Source: Streptomyces zagrosensis (GTDB taxonomy: Bacteria > Actinomycetota > Actinomycetes > Streptomycetales > Streptomycetaceae). From it: a stretch of 64,000 nt of DNA. Under the pieces are notes generated by a model. The model was not told where the DNA came from. It did not search any database and was given only the letters and a program-made list of their open reading frames with translations. Of the stretch, positions 47,862-56,832 are shown in pieces. How positions within the stretch are numbered: position 1 is the stretch's first letter; the number at the start of each line of letters is the position of its first letter. The stretch lies in contig NZ_JACHJL010000001.1 of assembly GCF_014203645.1 (NCBI RefSeq), forward strand, positions 124,001 through 188,000, written 5' to 3'. Made by a program: the position numbers and the translations under genes.

Positions 47862-48685
47862 TCATCGCGCACGCCCATCCCGGCCCGGCCACAGGCCCTG
47901 GCTTGGTCGAACTGGCCACCGCTGCCCTGGCGTTGCTGGTGGCCGCTGTCTATCTGGTGGCCGCGGCCCGTCTGCGGCGGCGGGGGGACGCCTGGCCCTG
48001 GTGGCGGGATGTGTCTTTCACCGCGGGGGGCGCGGGGGTGGCCTGGGCGGCGGTGGGCGAACTACCGGGTGGGCCTTTCAGCGCCCACATGGTCCAGCAC
48101 CTGATCGTCGGCATGGCGGCCCCGCTGCTGCTCGTCCTGGCCCGCCCCCTCACCCTGGCCCTGCGCGTCCTGAAGCCTGGTGCGGCGCGCCGGGGGCTGC
48201 TGGCTTGTGCGCACTCCCGTACCGCAGGGGTACTGGTCTTTCCGCCGCTGGCGGCCCTGCTCGATGTCGGAGGGTTGTGGCTGCTGTACGGCACCGATTT
48301 GTTCGAGGCGATGCAGCACGAGCCGCGGTTGCACGCCGCCGTGCATGCGCACGTCCTGGCCGCCGGCCTGCTGTTCTCCTTCGCCGTCTGCCAGCTCGAT
48401 CCTGTGCGCCGCCGCTGGAGCCTCTTCCTGCGCGGGGCGACACTGCTGGCCGCCGGCGCCGCGCATGCCGTACTCGCCAAGAACCTGTACGCGGCAGCGC
48501 CGCCCGGTACTGCTTTCACCACCCCAGACCTGCACACCGGTGCCCAGGTCATGTATTACGGCGGCGACCTCATCGAACTCGCCCTCGCCGTCGCCCTGGC
48601 CGTCCAGTGGTACGCCACCACCGGCCGCGCCCACGCCCGGCAGACCACGGCACCAGTCATGTCCTCGGCACGCCGACCGGCCTGA
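47855..48685 (+). CDS. Caa3-type cytochrome c oxidase assembly protein, CtaG-like
   Basis: 276 residues with about seven transmembrane helices, including ELATAALALLVAAVYLVAAA, MVQHLIVGMAAPLLLVLARP and HAHVLAAGLLFSFAVCQLDP. The FSAHMVQHLIVG and VHAHVLAAG motifs with paired His residues are the caa3_CtaG signature. Such proteins take part in copper delivery to oxidase. The start GTG 47855 overlaps DUF2243. The tail after YATTGRAHARQTT is variable. Confidence 0.85.
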   Translation: MLIIAHAHPGPATGPGLVELATAALALLVAAVYLVAAARLRRRGDAWPWWRDVSFTAGGAGVAWAAVGELPGGPFSAHMVQHLIVGMAAPLLLVLARPLTLALRVLKPGAARRGLLACAHSRTAGVLVFPPLAALLDVGGLWLLYGTDLFEAMQHEPRLHAAVHAHVLAAGLLFSFAVCQLDPVRRRWSLFLRGATLLAAGAAHAVLAKNLYAAAPPGTAFTTPDLHTGAQVMYYGGDLIELALAVALAVQWYATTGRAHARQTTAPVMSSARRPA

Positions 48686-49160
48686 ACCTCTCCGCCGCCG
48701 CCAACATCTGCGGCGTGACTGCCGCCCTCGCCACCCTGGCCGGCTGACCCGATCCGGTCCGCAAGGGGACCGCTCGCGGTGCCAACTTGAGCCTCGGCGG
48801 GAGGCGTACGGGGAGCCCTCGGGGAAGGCGTGCGGGCAGGAGGGCCGCTCGGGCGAAGTCATAGCGGCACCCCGGCCGGCCCCCTGAGCGCCGTCAGTCC
48901 TGTCCACCGTCCTCGTCGTCGAGCCCAGCTGCCGTCCGGGTCGCGCAAGGGCCGCAGTCCACCGTGGGCCGACATGAAGGCGGGGAAGCTGTAGCGACCG
49001 AGCACGTGGAGATCGCGTGAGCGGGGCCGTGAACTGAGAGGACGGCTCCAGGTCGCACTTCTGGTCTGATCATTGGGCCGAGGGTGTGGGGAATACGTGC
49101 CTTACGTTGCAAATTTCCGGGTACGTGGAACGGATCTAGTCCCCGACCCCGGAGACACAC
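48686..49160. other. Intergenic region before the ferritin-like gene
   Basis: About 475 bp. No gene is recognised. The promoter for the ferritin-like/hemerythrin pair should lie in the last 150 bp (TTGCAAATTTCC near 49105 is noticeably AT-rich). Confidence 0.4.
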
Positions 49161-50363
49161 ATGTCGTTCAATCCGCTTGAGCAGCGGGGCATCCCGCTGG
49201 ACCGACAGTTGCGTAACTGGCGTGAGCTCAATGTGGCGCCGATCGACCCCGATCACTGTGATCCGTACACCCGATGCCGCATCATCACGATGAACGGCAT
49301 CGAGGTCGAAGCGATCATGTTCAGCCACCAGATGGCCCGCCACTGTCCGGACCTCGCGGTTAAGCAGCAACTCGCACGCACGCGCTACATCGAGGCCCAG
49401 CAGCAGAAGGCCGTGAACTGGCTTTTGCCGGGGGTTTCCTCTGTGTTGGAGACGACGATCGCCTACGAGCAGGTGGCAGTGGACCTGACGGCGTGGGTGG
49501 CTCGGATGGAGCCTGACTCGTATCTGCAACAGGCGTACCAGTTCGGTGTGCTGGAGGACTTCGATCACCTGTACCGGTACGCCAACCTGTACGAGATCAT
49601 CGAGCACCGCAAGGCCGAGAAGATCGTGGACGGCCTGACCGAGGTCATGCCTGGGCGCCCCACTCCGCTGCACCACCGCGCCCCGGTTGACAACGTGCGC
49701 GAGCCGTACGACAAGAACACCGTCAACCCGCTGTCCCGGCTGCACGCGCTGACGATCATGTCGGCCGAGCAGCAGACGATGAACTTCTACATGAACACCG
49801 GCCCCACCTACATGGAGCCGATCGCGCGGCAGCTCTACCAGGAGATCGGCCTCATCGAGGAGGAACACGTCACCCACTACGAGTCACTCGTAGACCCGGG
49901 TGAATCCTGGTGGGAGCAGCTCGTCCACCACGAGTACAACGAGTGCTACCTGTACCACTCCTTCATGCAGCAAGAGAGCGATCCCAAGGTCAAGGCCATC
50001 TGGGAGCTGCACCTGAACATGGAGCTGGAGCACCTGCATATCGCGGCGGACCTGATGCGCCGGTACGACGGCCGGGAGGCAGCCGAGGTATGTGCGCCCT
50101 CCCTGCCCAACGTGCTCACGTTTGAGCCGAACAAGGGCTATCTGCGGGAGCTGATCGCCAACCAGCTCGATCTGACCACGCTTGGCACCGGATACGTACG
50201 AGAGGCCCACGAGCGGTTCGAAGCGATGCAGGAGGCCATCCACGGTGGCGAGCCGGCCCCGAGCGACCAGGTTCTGGCCCAGCACGACGCCATGATCGGC
50301 GGGGACTACCGGCTGGAGACCGAGGGCGAGCACCCGGTTCCCGAGCTGCGATCGGCCAAGTGA
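49161..50363 (+). CDS. Large ferritin-like di-iron protein
   Basis: A 400-residue soluble protein with two helical-bundle halves. The second has the strongest metal motifs: Glu203 in MSAEQQTMNF, EEEHVTHYE (233-241), HHEYNECYLYHSF, and Glu-x-x-His in MELEHLHIAADL (about 287-298). The first half has similar Glu/His pairs (RYIEAQQQ; LETTIAYEQ; LEDFDHLYRY). This fits rubrerythrin/ferritin-like enzymes, but it is longer than classic ferritins. ATG 49161 follows GGAGA. It is followed after 48 bp by a hemerythrin gene, suggesting a joint role in iron/oxygen or peroxide handling. Confidence 0.8.
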   Translation: MSFNPLEQRGIPLDRQLRNWRELNVAPIDPDHCDPYTRCRIITMNGIEVEAIMFSHQMARHCPDLAVKQQLARTRYIEAQQQKAVNWLLPGVSSVLETTIAYEQVAVDLTAWVARMEPDSYLQQAYQFGVLEDFDHLYRYANLYEIIEHRKAEKIVDGLTEVMPGRPTPLHHRAPVDNVREPYDKNTVNPLSRLHALTIMSAEQQTMNFYMNTGPTYMEPIARQLYQEIGLIEEEHVTHYESLVDPGESWWEQLVHHEYNECYLYHSFMQQESDPKVKAIWELHLNMELEHLHIAADLMRRYDGREAAEVCAPSLPNVLTFEPNKGYLRELIANQLDLTTLGTGYVREAHERFEAMQEAIHGGEPAPSDQVLAQHDAMIGGDYRLETEGEHPVPELRSAK

Positions 50364-50411
50364 CCACCGCCCCGCTCGATCACCCCGCCGACGATCACCA
50401 AGGAGAGCGGC

Positions 50412-51011
50412 ATGACCGAACAGGCTGAACAGTCCGACGCCCCGCCGATCGACGACAACGACGTGGTGGCCTTGCTCATGCGCCAGCACGGTGAGATCCG
50501 CAACTTGTTCGACCAGGTGGAGACCACCACGGGCGAAGAGCGCAAGGACGCCTTTCGTAGGCTGGTGCGCATGCTCGCCGTCCACGAGACCGCTGAGGAA
50601 GAAGTGGTGCACCCCTTCGCACGTAAGGCCTTCGGCGACGCCGGGCAGGTCGTGGCCGACCGCCTGGAGGAAGAGCGCCTGGCCAAGGAAAAGCTCAGCG
50701 CCCTGGAGGACATGGGCACCGAGGACGCGGCATTCTTGCCCGCTTTGCTGGAGCTGCGCACCGACGTGATGGAACACGCGCGATCCGAGGAACGCTACGA
50801 GTTCGCGCACCTGCGGCGCTCGACCGACCCCGAGCGGCTGGTCACCATGGCCAAGGCGGTTCGGGCAGCCGAAGCCATGGCACCAACCCATCCCCACCCC
50901 GGGGTGGAGTCCGGTGCCAAAAACATGGCACTGGGCCCGGTGGCCGCAGTCATGGACCGGACCCGGGACGCTGTCCGCAAAGCCATGGGCAAGGACGGTG
51001 GCAAGGCATAA
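50412..51011 (+). CDS. Hemerythrin-like HHE-domain protein
   Basis: A 199-residue protein. The four-helix HHE cation-binding domain has VVALLMRQHGEIRNLFDQVE (His26), VHETAEEEVVHPFARK (His58, Glu62 and His67) and VMEHARSEERYEFAHL (His122 and Glu126). The C-terminal 50 residues are Pro/Ala-rich (MAPTHPHPGVESG). It may bind oxygen or sense iron and shield the cell from oxidative or nitrosative stress. It probably forms an operon with the ferritin-like gene. Confidence 0.88.
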   Translation: MTEQAEQSDAPPIDDNDVVALLMRQHGEIRNLFDQVETTTGEERKDAFRRLVRMLAVHETAEEEVVHPFARKAFGDAGQVVADRLEEERLAKEKLSALEDMGTEDAAFLPALLELRTDVMEHARSEERYEFAHLRRSTDPERLVTMAKAVRAAEAMAPTHPHPGVESGAKNMALGPVAAVMDRTRDAVRKAMGKDGGKA

Positions 51012-51062
51012 CCACAGGCCGGAGGGGGACGGGCAGGGACGAGTCCGAGCTCCGGGACCACC

Positions 51063-51297
51063 GTGCCCGGGGGCCCGGCCAACGGCTCGAAACTCAAGGT
51101 GTTGAAGGTCCACGGTCTCCGACGCCGGCGGCAAGAACTGGAAGGCGACTCCGGTCAAGTTCATCGGCGGCAAGCGGGCGCTCCACCTGAGCCATCCCAA
51201 GAACGCGGCCTCTGTCTCGTTCAAGGTGGCACTCGACGACAAGCAGGGCAGTATCGCCAACCACACCATCATCCAGGCGCACGGCCTCACCAAGTAG
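51063..51297 (+). pseudogene. C-terminal remnant of a secreted S8-type (subtilisin-like) protease
   Basis: In two frames the sequence reads SKLKVLKVH, then VSDAGGKNWKATPVKF, ALHLSHPKNAASVSFKVALD and GSIANHTIIQAHGLTK. This is the usual ending of large Streptomyces subtilases (..DDGKTW..V..L..P..A..VSLR..A.D..GN...QTI..AYGL). One extra base at about 51114 separates the parts. The catalytic domain is absent. Confidence 0.7.
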
Positions 51298-51360
51298 CCG
51301 CCATGCCACTCAGATCACCGCAGAGCCTCGTACGCAGATACGGGGACTGAGCCTGACAGC

Positions 51361-51394
51361 GGTCCTTGCCACCCGATCGTAGGTGGCAAGGACC
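51361..51394 (+). terminator. 13-bp perfect hairpin
   Basis: GGTCCTTGCCACC and GGTGGCAAGGACC pair perfectly around CGATCGTA, followed by CTCTGTTTT. It probably ends transcription from the protease remnant or the hemerythrin operon. Confidence 0.75.
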
Positions 51395-51612
51395 CTCTGT
51401 TTTCGCGCGTCTGGTTCCGCGTGACACCAGCAGTTCGACAGAGGTGTCCGTTCTCCCGGCAACTTCGCGGGTGGAAGGCGTCACCAGGACCCGCTGGTGT
51501 CCAAGGTGCCGCGATCGACCGCGGCTCGATGTACCTGCTGCCCGGCAGCTCGCTTCTCGCGACGGCGACAGGCTCCCGTCCGATGGGCGAGGTTGATACG
51601 GGTCCGGTCGGC

Positions 51613-51705
51613 GTCACCCCTGCACCTGTGGGGATCACCTGGTCCGCTCGCGTGGGGCCCGCGCTCATGCAGCGGTGGTCGGCCCCGCACGCGCGGGGAT
51701 GGTCC
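51613..51705. CRISPR. Degenerate type I-E-like CRISPR repeat remnant 1
   Basis: The 28-nt segment 51678-51705 (GTCGGCCCCGCACGCGCGGG ... GATGGTCC) looks like a Streptomyces type I-E repeat with the inner CCCCGC/GCGGGG palindrome. A worn copy, GTCACCCCTGCACCTGTGGG at 51613, lies 65 bases earlier, close to the 61-base I-E period. No cas gene is near. Confidence 0.55.
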
Positions 51706-52277
51706 AGGACATGCAACAGCAAGCAAGGATTGATGGCCTCGCCGAGCCGGTGATCTTCCGCGAGACTGCGCGGCTCCATGAGGTGCAGGACTCCCGCGCA
51801 TTGTTTGAGGATTTCTCCCAGGTGTTAGGGGCTGCGCATGTGCGTCGCGCCGCCGAGTTACGCGCACGCGGGCATGCACTGCCAGGTGTGCCGTCGGTGC
51901 TCGCGATGTTGGCTGTCCGGCAGGGGGTGCGGCAGACGGTGGTCACCGGCAATGTCAGGTCGGCCGCCGAGGTCAAACTGGCAACCTTCGGGCTTGGCCG
52001 TCACCTGGATCTGAGTATCGCTGCTTTCGGAGAGGATGCTGACGAGCGTCCGGACCTTGTCCGAATCGCCCTCCAGCGAGCGCGAGTTCCCGCGCGGCAT
52101 GCAGTGCTGCTTGGGGATACTCCTGCCGATGTGAAAGGTGGCCTTGGCGGTGGTGTGCGAGCGATCGGCGTGGCGACGGGGCGTACGACTGCTGACGATC
52201 TGCGTGAGGCCGGTGCCTCGGTGGCGGTGGGGGACCTTACTGACACCGAACGCATGGCCCGTCTCATCGCCGGGTGA
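51706..52277 (+). pseudogene. HAD-family hydrolase lacking its N-terminal nucleophile motif
   Basis: The conceptual protein (LAEPVIFRETARLHEVQDSR; RGHALPGVPSVLAMLAVRQG; VRQTVVTGNVRSAAEVKLAT; AVLLGDTPADVKGGLGGGVR) is a HAD phosphatase of the phosphoglycolate-phosphatase-like kind. Motifs II (VVTGN) and IV (GDTPAD) are present, but the first 40-45 residues with DxDxT are missing. The sequence before LAEP is the CRISPR-like remnant, so the gene was cut at this junction. An enzyme without the Asp nucleophile cannot be active. Confidence 0.75.
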
Positions 52278-53781
52278 TCCGCCGCCTGACCAACTGCCAC
52301 GCCCCCGCCGCCGCCACCGCTCCTGCGCATCCACAATGGAATGCTCACGCGAGGTGGAGTGCGGTCATCCGGTCCTGAGATGGCAAGTCGTCCCCGCAGC
52401 CGCGCGGATGGTCCGAGGCGTACGACTGGGCACGCGACCCGCAGACCGTCGCCCCCGCACTCGCCTCCACGGGGATGGCCCGCTTCGCGACAAGTGAGGT
52501 TCGGTCGGCCCCGGTTCGTTCCTTCAGGCCACGATTCGGTGGACGTGCAATGGATGCACGTATCCGCAATGGCGTCCATGCCTTGTGTGCCCCGTGGTGT
52601 GATCACGGGTGGTCCGCTGACAGGTGGCTGACGGGCGGCGTTCGGCGGACGCTGCGACGGACGAGATCGAAAGGCGGGGCTCGGCCACCAGATCGAGGCC
52701 TTGGTCCCTTTTCCGGACTACGTATCTTGCCCGGACTACGTAACCTGGTCGGGTCTGTCAGTGCGGCCATCGGCATTGGACCGGCCATCGTGGTGAGTGG
52801 GCCTTTGCAGGTCGATTCCGGCCAGGGCCGCGGCCTCGAACGCCAGGCCCTCGTGGTTCGTTCAACAGGGCGGGACGACGTCCTGCGGCTGCCAGGCATA
52901 CGTCCGGTCCAGCAGCGGCACACGGAGTCAAGCCACGTGTCAGCCCCAGCACATGCCGAAGGCAACAGGACTCTTCAGCGTTCCGACCGCGTGCACGCAG
53001 CCGTCGGCCGGTTGGAGCAGACGACGGTCATCCGGGCCCTGTCCGAACGGTGTGCCGAAGGCGTAACACGTGGCAGGCAGCGCGGCGGGATCACACTGCA
53101 CCTCCAGTACGAACTGGCCGGCCGGTGCAGCCTGGTGGACAGAGAACTCACGCGCTTCGGGGCGTGGTTCGGCATGTGTCAAGGTCGCAGCTAGGGGTGG
53201 CGGAGCGGACGTGCGCGGGTTCAGCCGGTTCCGCTACGTGGGTGCTGAGCAGTGTTGCCGTCGCGCTCCCGTGAGCCTTTGTGCCCACGCGCTGTTGTGA
53301 CCGGCCGACGCCGCTGGAAGCGGTCAGTCGGTCAGTCGGCAGTGCATCTACGGATCGACCCGGCGGTGTGCCCATAGCGACTGCAACCCACGGACAGGGG
53401 AAGCGGTGGGTACGCAGCGGCGAACACCCGTGAGGCCGCGAGGTGGAGGGTTCGTCTTCGGTGGTCACCTGGCGAGGTGCCAACGCTTAACTGTGAACGC
53501 TCCGCCCTCCATGGACATGCCCACGTCACGGTGCAATGGTTGTGCCCGTCGCCCGAAGATCACGTTGCGAACCTGGGCGCGAAGACCCCGGACTGACTGT
53601 CCAACGCCGCGCTGACCTGCGACGAGAGGAAGGGACCCGCCAGCGGCGGCCGGACCGGTTCGGTAACGCTCGACAGTGCGGTCCACCTCGATGTGAAGCA
53701 CTGTCAGTTCATTCCACTTCCCGCAGGCACGCACCTCACACTTGCCTGCCCTCCATACCCCACTCAGATGGAGCCAGTTCC
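52278..53781. other. 1.5-kb region without clear genes
   Basis: Contains the second CRISPR-like remnant (52387-52481). Open frames exist on both strands (plus 52475-53194; minus 52940-53182, MTHAEPRPEAREFSVHQAAP...), but none shows a domain, a consistent codon pattern or a good ribosome site. They read like decayed coding DNA. The last 100 bp holds the promoter of the C1 peptidase. Confidence 0.4.
52387..52481. CRISPR. Degenerate type I-E-like CRISPR remnant 2 (repeat-spacer-repeat)
   Basis: The 28-nt repeat 52387-52414 (GTCGTCCCCGCAGCCGCGCG ... GATGGTCC) is followed by a 33-base spacer (52415-52447) and a second, expanded copy from 52448 (GTCGCCCCCGCACTCGCC ... CGGGGATGGCCC). The 28 + 33 geometry is exactly that of type I-E arrays. 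Confidence 0.6.
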
Positions 53782-54729
53782 ATGAGACTGACCAAAGCAA
53801 TAGGCATTCCCACCGCTCTCGTCCTCAGCGGCCTGGTTTTTGCCACCACCGCCTCGGCGGGTACCGCGCCCCAGTCGTCGGGTGCCGCACCCCAGTCGTC
53901 GGTCACCGCTCAGCACGGCACCACCGAGAAGGCGCAGGCCGAGCACGGCATGGGCTTCAGGCTGGATGCGCCGCCGAAAGGCTTGAAGGCTCCCGCGTCC
54001 GCCCCTTCCAAGGCGGCACTCAACGACATCGCGCCGATCAAGCGGACCGCCGCAGCCCCGGAAAGCTACGACCTCACCGAGTTTGCGGTGCCGCCCGGCG
54101 ACCAGGGCAAGGTCGGCTCCTGCGTGGCCTGGGCGACCGGCTACTCCGGCTACGGCATTTTGATGAATGAGCAGAAGATCGCTAACGGCCCAATGGCCCC
54201 TATGTTCACCTATGCGCAGATTGCCAAGGGTAACGACCGGGGCACCTGGGCCTCCGTCGCGCTGCCGATGCAGAAGGACCAGGGCATTGACACCAAGGCC
54301 CACTACTGGCAGGGCGACTTCGACTACACCACCCAGCCGGACCGCGCCGAGCGCGCCAACGCGGCCAAGTACAAGCTCTCCGGCTTCACCAAGCTGCCGA
54401 CCGAGGGCAGCAGTGCGAAGACGGCCATCAAGGACTCGATCTCCCGAGGCATGCCCGTGCCGATCGGCTTCGAGGTCCACAAGAGCTTCCAGAAGCTCAA
54501 CTCCACCACTGCCGGCAACTACAGCTACCTCCCGGGTAGCGACAGCGCCGACCCGGCCATCGGCGGTCACGAGGTGACCATCATCGGCTACAACAGCAAG
54601 GGTGTGAAGATCGAGAACAGCTGGGGCACCGGGTGGGGCGCCAACGGCTACTTCACCGTGCCGTGGAAGTTCTTCGACATCGGCGACGTCAACGAGGCCC
54701 ACGCCATGGGCAAGCTCGTCAAGAGCTGA
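53782..54729 (+). CDS. Secreted papain-like (C1 family) cysteine peptidase
   Basis: 315 residues. The signal peptide covers residues 1-26 (MRLTKAIGIPTALVLSGLVF, cleavage near ATASA-type TASAG). A propeptide to about residue 90 precedes the mature enzyme. Active-site residues are Gln108 and Cys114 (GDQGKVGSCVAWATGYSGYG), His263 (GGHEVTIIGYN) and Asn279 (IENSWGTGWGANGYF). It would cleave peptides outside the cell. ATG 53782 has GGAG upstream. The long frame from 53536 has no signal and is rejected. Confidence 0.92.
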   Translation: MRLTKAIGIPTALVLSGLVFATTASAGTAPQSSGAAPQSSVTAQHGTTEKAQAEHGMGFRLDAPPKGLKAPASAPSKAALNDIAPIKRTAAAPESYDLTEFAVPPGDQGKVGSCVAWATGYSGYGILMNEQKIANGPMAPMFTYAQIAKGNDRGTWASVALPMQKDQGIDTKAHYWQGDFDYTTQPDRAERANAAKYKLSGFTKLPTEGSSAKTAIKDSISRGMPVPIGFEVHKSFQKLNSTTAGNYSYLPGSDSADPAIGGHEVTIIGYNSKGVKIENSWGTGWGANGYFTVPWKFFDIGDVNEAHAMGKLVKS

Positions 54730-54737
54730 CCCGCTCT

Positions 54738-54773
54738 GAGCTCCGGCGGACCCCTCCGACTCCGCCGGAGTTC
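54738..54773 (+). terminator. Terminator hairpin of the C1 peptidase gene
   Basis: CTCCGGCGGA and TCCGCCGGAG form a perfect 10-bp stem with a ten-base loop, extended by three weaker pairs; it begins nine bases after the stop codon. No T-run. Confidence 0.7.
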
Positions 54774-55942
54774 GTAGCAAGAACCTGCTTCTGATGCTGC
54801 GCTCGACGGACCGCGCGGTTGAGCGCGGGCCACCGGTGTACGTACGGCCCCGGTGCTCCCACCGTGTCGATCTTCGGGCGACTCGCTCACGTGATCGGCG
54901 CGAACGGTGCTCCGGGGCCGTCGTACGGCATGCCGGCCCTCTTCATCCCCGTCTGTCGCGCATACGCAGATGCCCTGCCCAGGATTAGTGGGGAGGGCAT
55001 CCGCACGTCAAGCTACCGTCCCCCGTATGCCGTTCCCCTGGCTCGCTCCCTCTGCGGCACCTCGACCACATCACGATCACGATCACCAGCAGCGATGACG
55101 CCGACCGAGCACCACGCCTAGCAGGATCAGTTCCCTCACAAGACATTGATGCGCATGTCTGGGGGCTTACCCGTTCACGCCTGGGGTGGACGGCGCCGAC
55201 CCCAACGGCCAGCGCCTCGCGCCCCTCGCGCTGCGAGTGGGCCGGGGCAGGCAGTTCAGTCTCCAGCGGACGTACCCGCCGTACTGGTGGGAGGGAGTCG
55301 GCAAGAACGAACGATGGGACACACAGTGGGCGGGAACGCCTCTTCGTCTTGTCATCGAGTGCCCGCGAGAAAGCTTCGACTCCTGGCTTGTCCCCTACGA
55401 CGTGTCTTGTCCGCTACGAAGTTAAGAGCCCGCAACTTCCTGCGTGGTGGACGCCGCCTATCGAGAGCGCCGCAGACCGCGCTGCGGGGTAGGGTCTGGT
55501 GCTGATGCCCTGTCACGACGACATGCCAGCGCATCAGGATCAACTGCCGGTGCCTGAAGGCTGTAGCCATCCGGGCAGACGGGACCAGCGGGACCACGCT
55601 CGCCCACCGGGCCCGAGTCTCAGCGCTCACCTTGTGGCCTTCGCCGCGGCGCAGACTCGCCTCGCCGTAGGCGCGCAGGTACACCAGGTGTCCGTGTGGT
55701 ACCCAGATGTTCGGGGCCGGCCGGGCGAACCTCATCTTGGTCGCGATCAGGAGGTTGTTCGGGTAGAGGTGGAGAGTGTGCTCATCGAACTCGCAGCCAA
55801 GGAACAGGGATGGGCTGTCCGCACCGCAGGCCGTGACCGCTGGCAACCTGTTGACTTCGACGGGCTCATCCTCTCGGCCCGCCCCAAAAAACAACTAAAC
55901 GAAAACGGCCACCCGGCCCGGTAAAGCCCCAGCTCAGCAAGT
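54774..55942. other. Intergenic region with one doubtful ORF
   Basis: About 1.2 kb. A plus-strand frame at 55499-55924 (141 residues, ending VDFDGLILSARPKKQLNENG) is open, but no family, ribosome site or coding pattern supports it. Other frames are shadows of each other. Confidence 0.3.
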
Positions 55943-56030
55943 GTCGGCCCCGCCGCGCGGGGATGGTCCGGACGTGACGACGGTGACGGGGCTCAACAAG
56001 GGGTCGCCCCCGCACGCGCGGGGATGGCCC
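55943..56030. CRISPR. Type I-E-like CRISPR remnant 3 (repeat-spacer-repeat)
   Basis: Repeat 1 at 55943-55969 (27 nt, GTCGGCCCCGCCGCGCGGGG ...) and repeat 2 at 56003-56030 (28 nt, GTCGCCCCCGCACGCGCGGG ...) enclose a 33-base spacer. A worn third copy may lie around 56075-56103 (GAGGCGAGGGATGGCGCC). This is the clearest of the three remnants; no cas gene is in the window. Confidence 0.65.
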
Positions 56031-56189
56031 GCGGCTCTCGCCCCGGGCCGCGCCCCGCCGCGATCGGGCTGCCAGCCCTTCAGCCGAGGCGAGGGATGGC
56101 GCCATGCGCGAGCTGGTATCCGTACGACCGACCCGGCACCGTGCCGCGTCCCACTCGGGGAGTGGCCGCTCGGCGTACTCATCGGCTTG

Positions 56190-56219
56190 ACCTTGACGCC
56201 AGTGTCAAGGTCGTAGCAT
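56190..56219 (+). promoter_or_regulatory. Operator palindrome and -10 box of the MerR gene
   Basis: ACCTTGAC and GTCAAGGT (56190-56197 and 56204-56211) form a perfect inverted repeat with a six-base gap, typical of MerR binding sites. TAGCAT (56214-56219) lies directly after it and ends seven bases before the ATG at 56227, so the gene is probably leaderless and autoregulated. Confidence 0.75.
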
Positions 56220-56226
56220 CCCCACC

Positions 56227-56628
56227 ATGTCGAAGGAAATCGGGATGCGGATCGGAGAGTTGGCCGGCCTCACCGGCGTCAGCCCCCGATCACTGCGCTA
56301 CTACGAGCAACAGGGTCTGCTGGCCCCGCAGCGCGCCGACAACGGTTACCGCGCGTACGACCGGCTGGATGCCGTACGGGTCGCGAACATCAAGGTCGCC
56401 CTGGACGCGGGACTCACCCTGGAGGACGTACGCCCCGTTCTGGGGAGGGGCTGCCTGGACGTGCCGCTGCGGCAAGCCCCGTACTCCGACGAGTGGTTGA
56501 TCCTGGCCACTGACAGGCTGGCCATGCTCGATGATCAGATCGCCGCGCTTCAGGGGCTCCGGCGACGGCTGGTCAAGCACATCGACGAGACGGTGGCCAC
56601 TCGCCCAGTAGTGGAGGGCGAGGACTGA
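56227..56628 (+). CDS. MerR-family transcriptional regulator
   Basis: A 133-residue regulator. The winged HTH is MRIGELAGLTGVSPRSLRYY, then EQQGLLAPQRADNGYRAYD. The dimerisation coiled coil is LATDRLAMLDDQIAALQGLR. There is one Cys only (GCLDVP), so a metal sensor of the classical CxxC type is unlikely. Its position before an MFS transporter, and the DDMVIAG remnant between them, suggests control of drug export. Confidence 0.9.
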   Translation: MSKEIGMRIGELAGLTGVSPRSLRYYEQQGLLAPQRADNGYRAYDRLDAVRVANIKVALDAGLTLEDVRPVLGRGCLDVPLRQAPYSDEWLILATDRLAMLDDQIAALQGLRRRLVKHIDETVATRPVVEGED

Positions 56629-56699
56629 CGAGAATCACCGCAGCGCGGTCCGCAACTTCTGGCGCCGCGCCGGTTCCTCATGCCCTGCCGCTGGCTCTC

Positions 56700-56790
56700 G
56701 CCTCGTTCGCGGCCGGCTCTCCGACGACATGGTCATCGCCGGTGTGCTCCCGGAGGTCGCCAGCAATCTGAGGGTGATCGAACGCGGGCC
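56700..56790 (+). pseudogene. Remnant of an MFS transporter N-terminus
   Basis: One frame encodes SDDMVIAGVLPEVASNLRVI, which matches the first-helix region of the intact transporter that follows (GTDDFIIAGILPAISADLEV). It has no start or rest of gene. The match points to a duplicated or replaced MFS gene between the MerR regulator and the present transporter. Confidence 0.65.
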
Positions 56791-56832
56791 CCGAGAACGA
56801 ACGGTTGATCTCAAGGTGAGCGAGGCGTGTCC

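Noticed and set aside
49884..51293. 469-residue minus-strand ORF
   Set aside because: Shadow of the ferritin-like and hemerythrin genes; both have clear motifs on the plus strand.
52475..53194. 239-residue plus-strand ORF
   Set aside because: No recognisable domain, poor codon pattern and no ribosome site; it crosses the CRISPR-like remnant.
29569..56030. attR copy of the tRNA 3' end
   Set aside because: I looked for the GGGTTCGAGTCCCACC core further downstream and found no second copy in the window.
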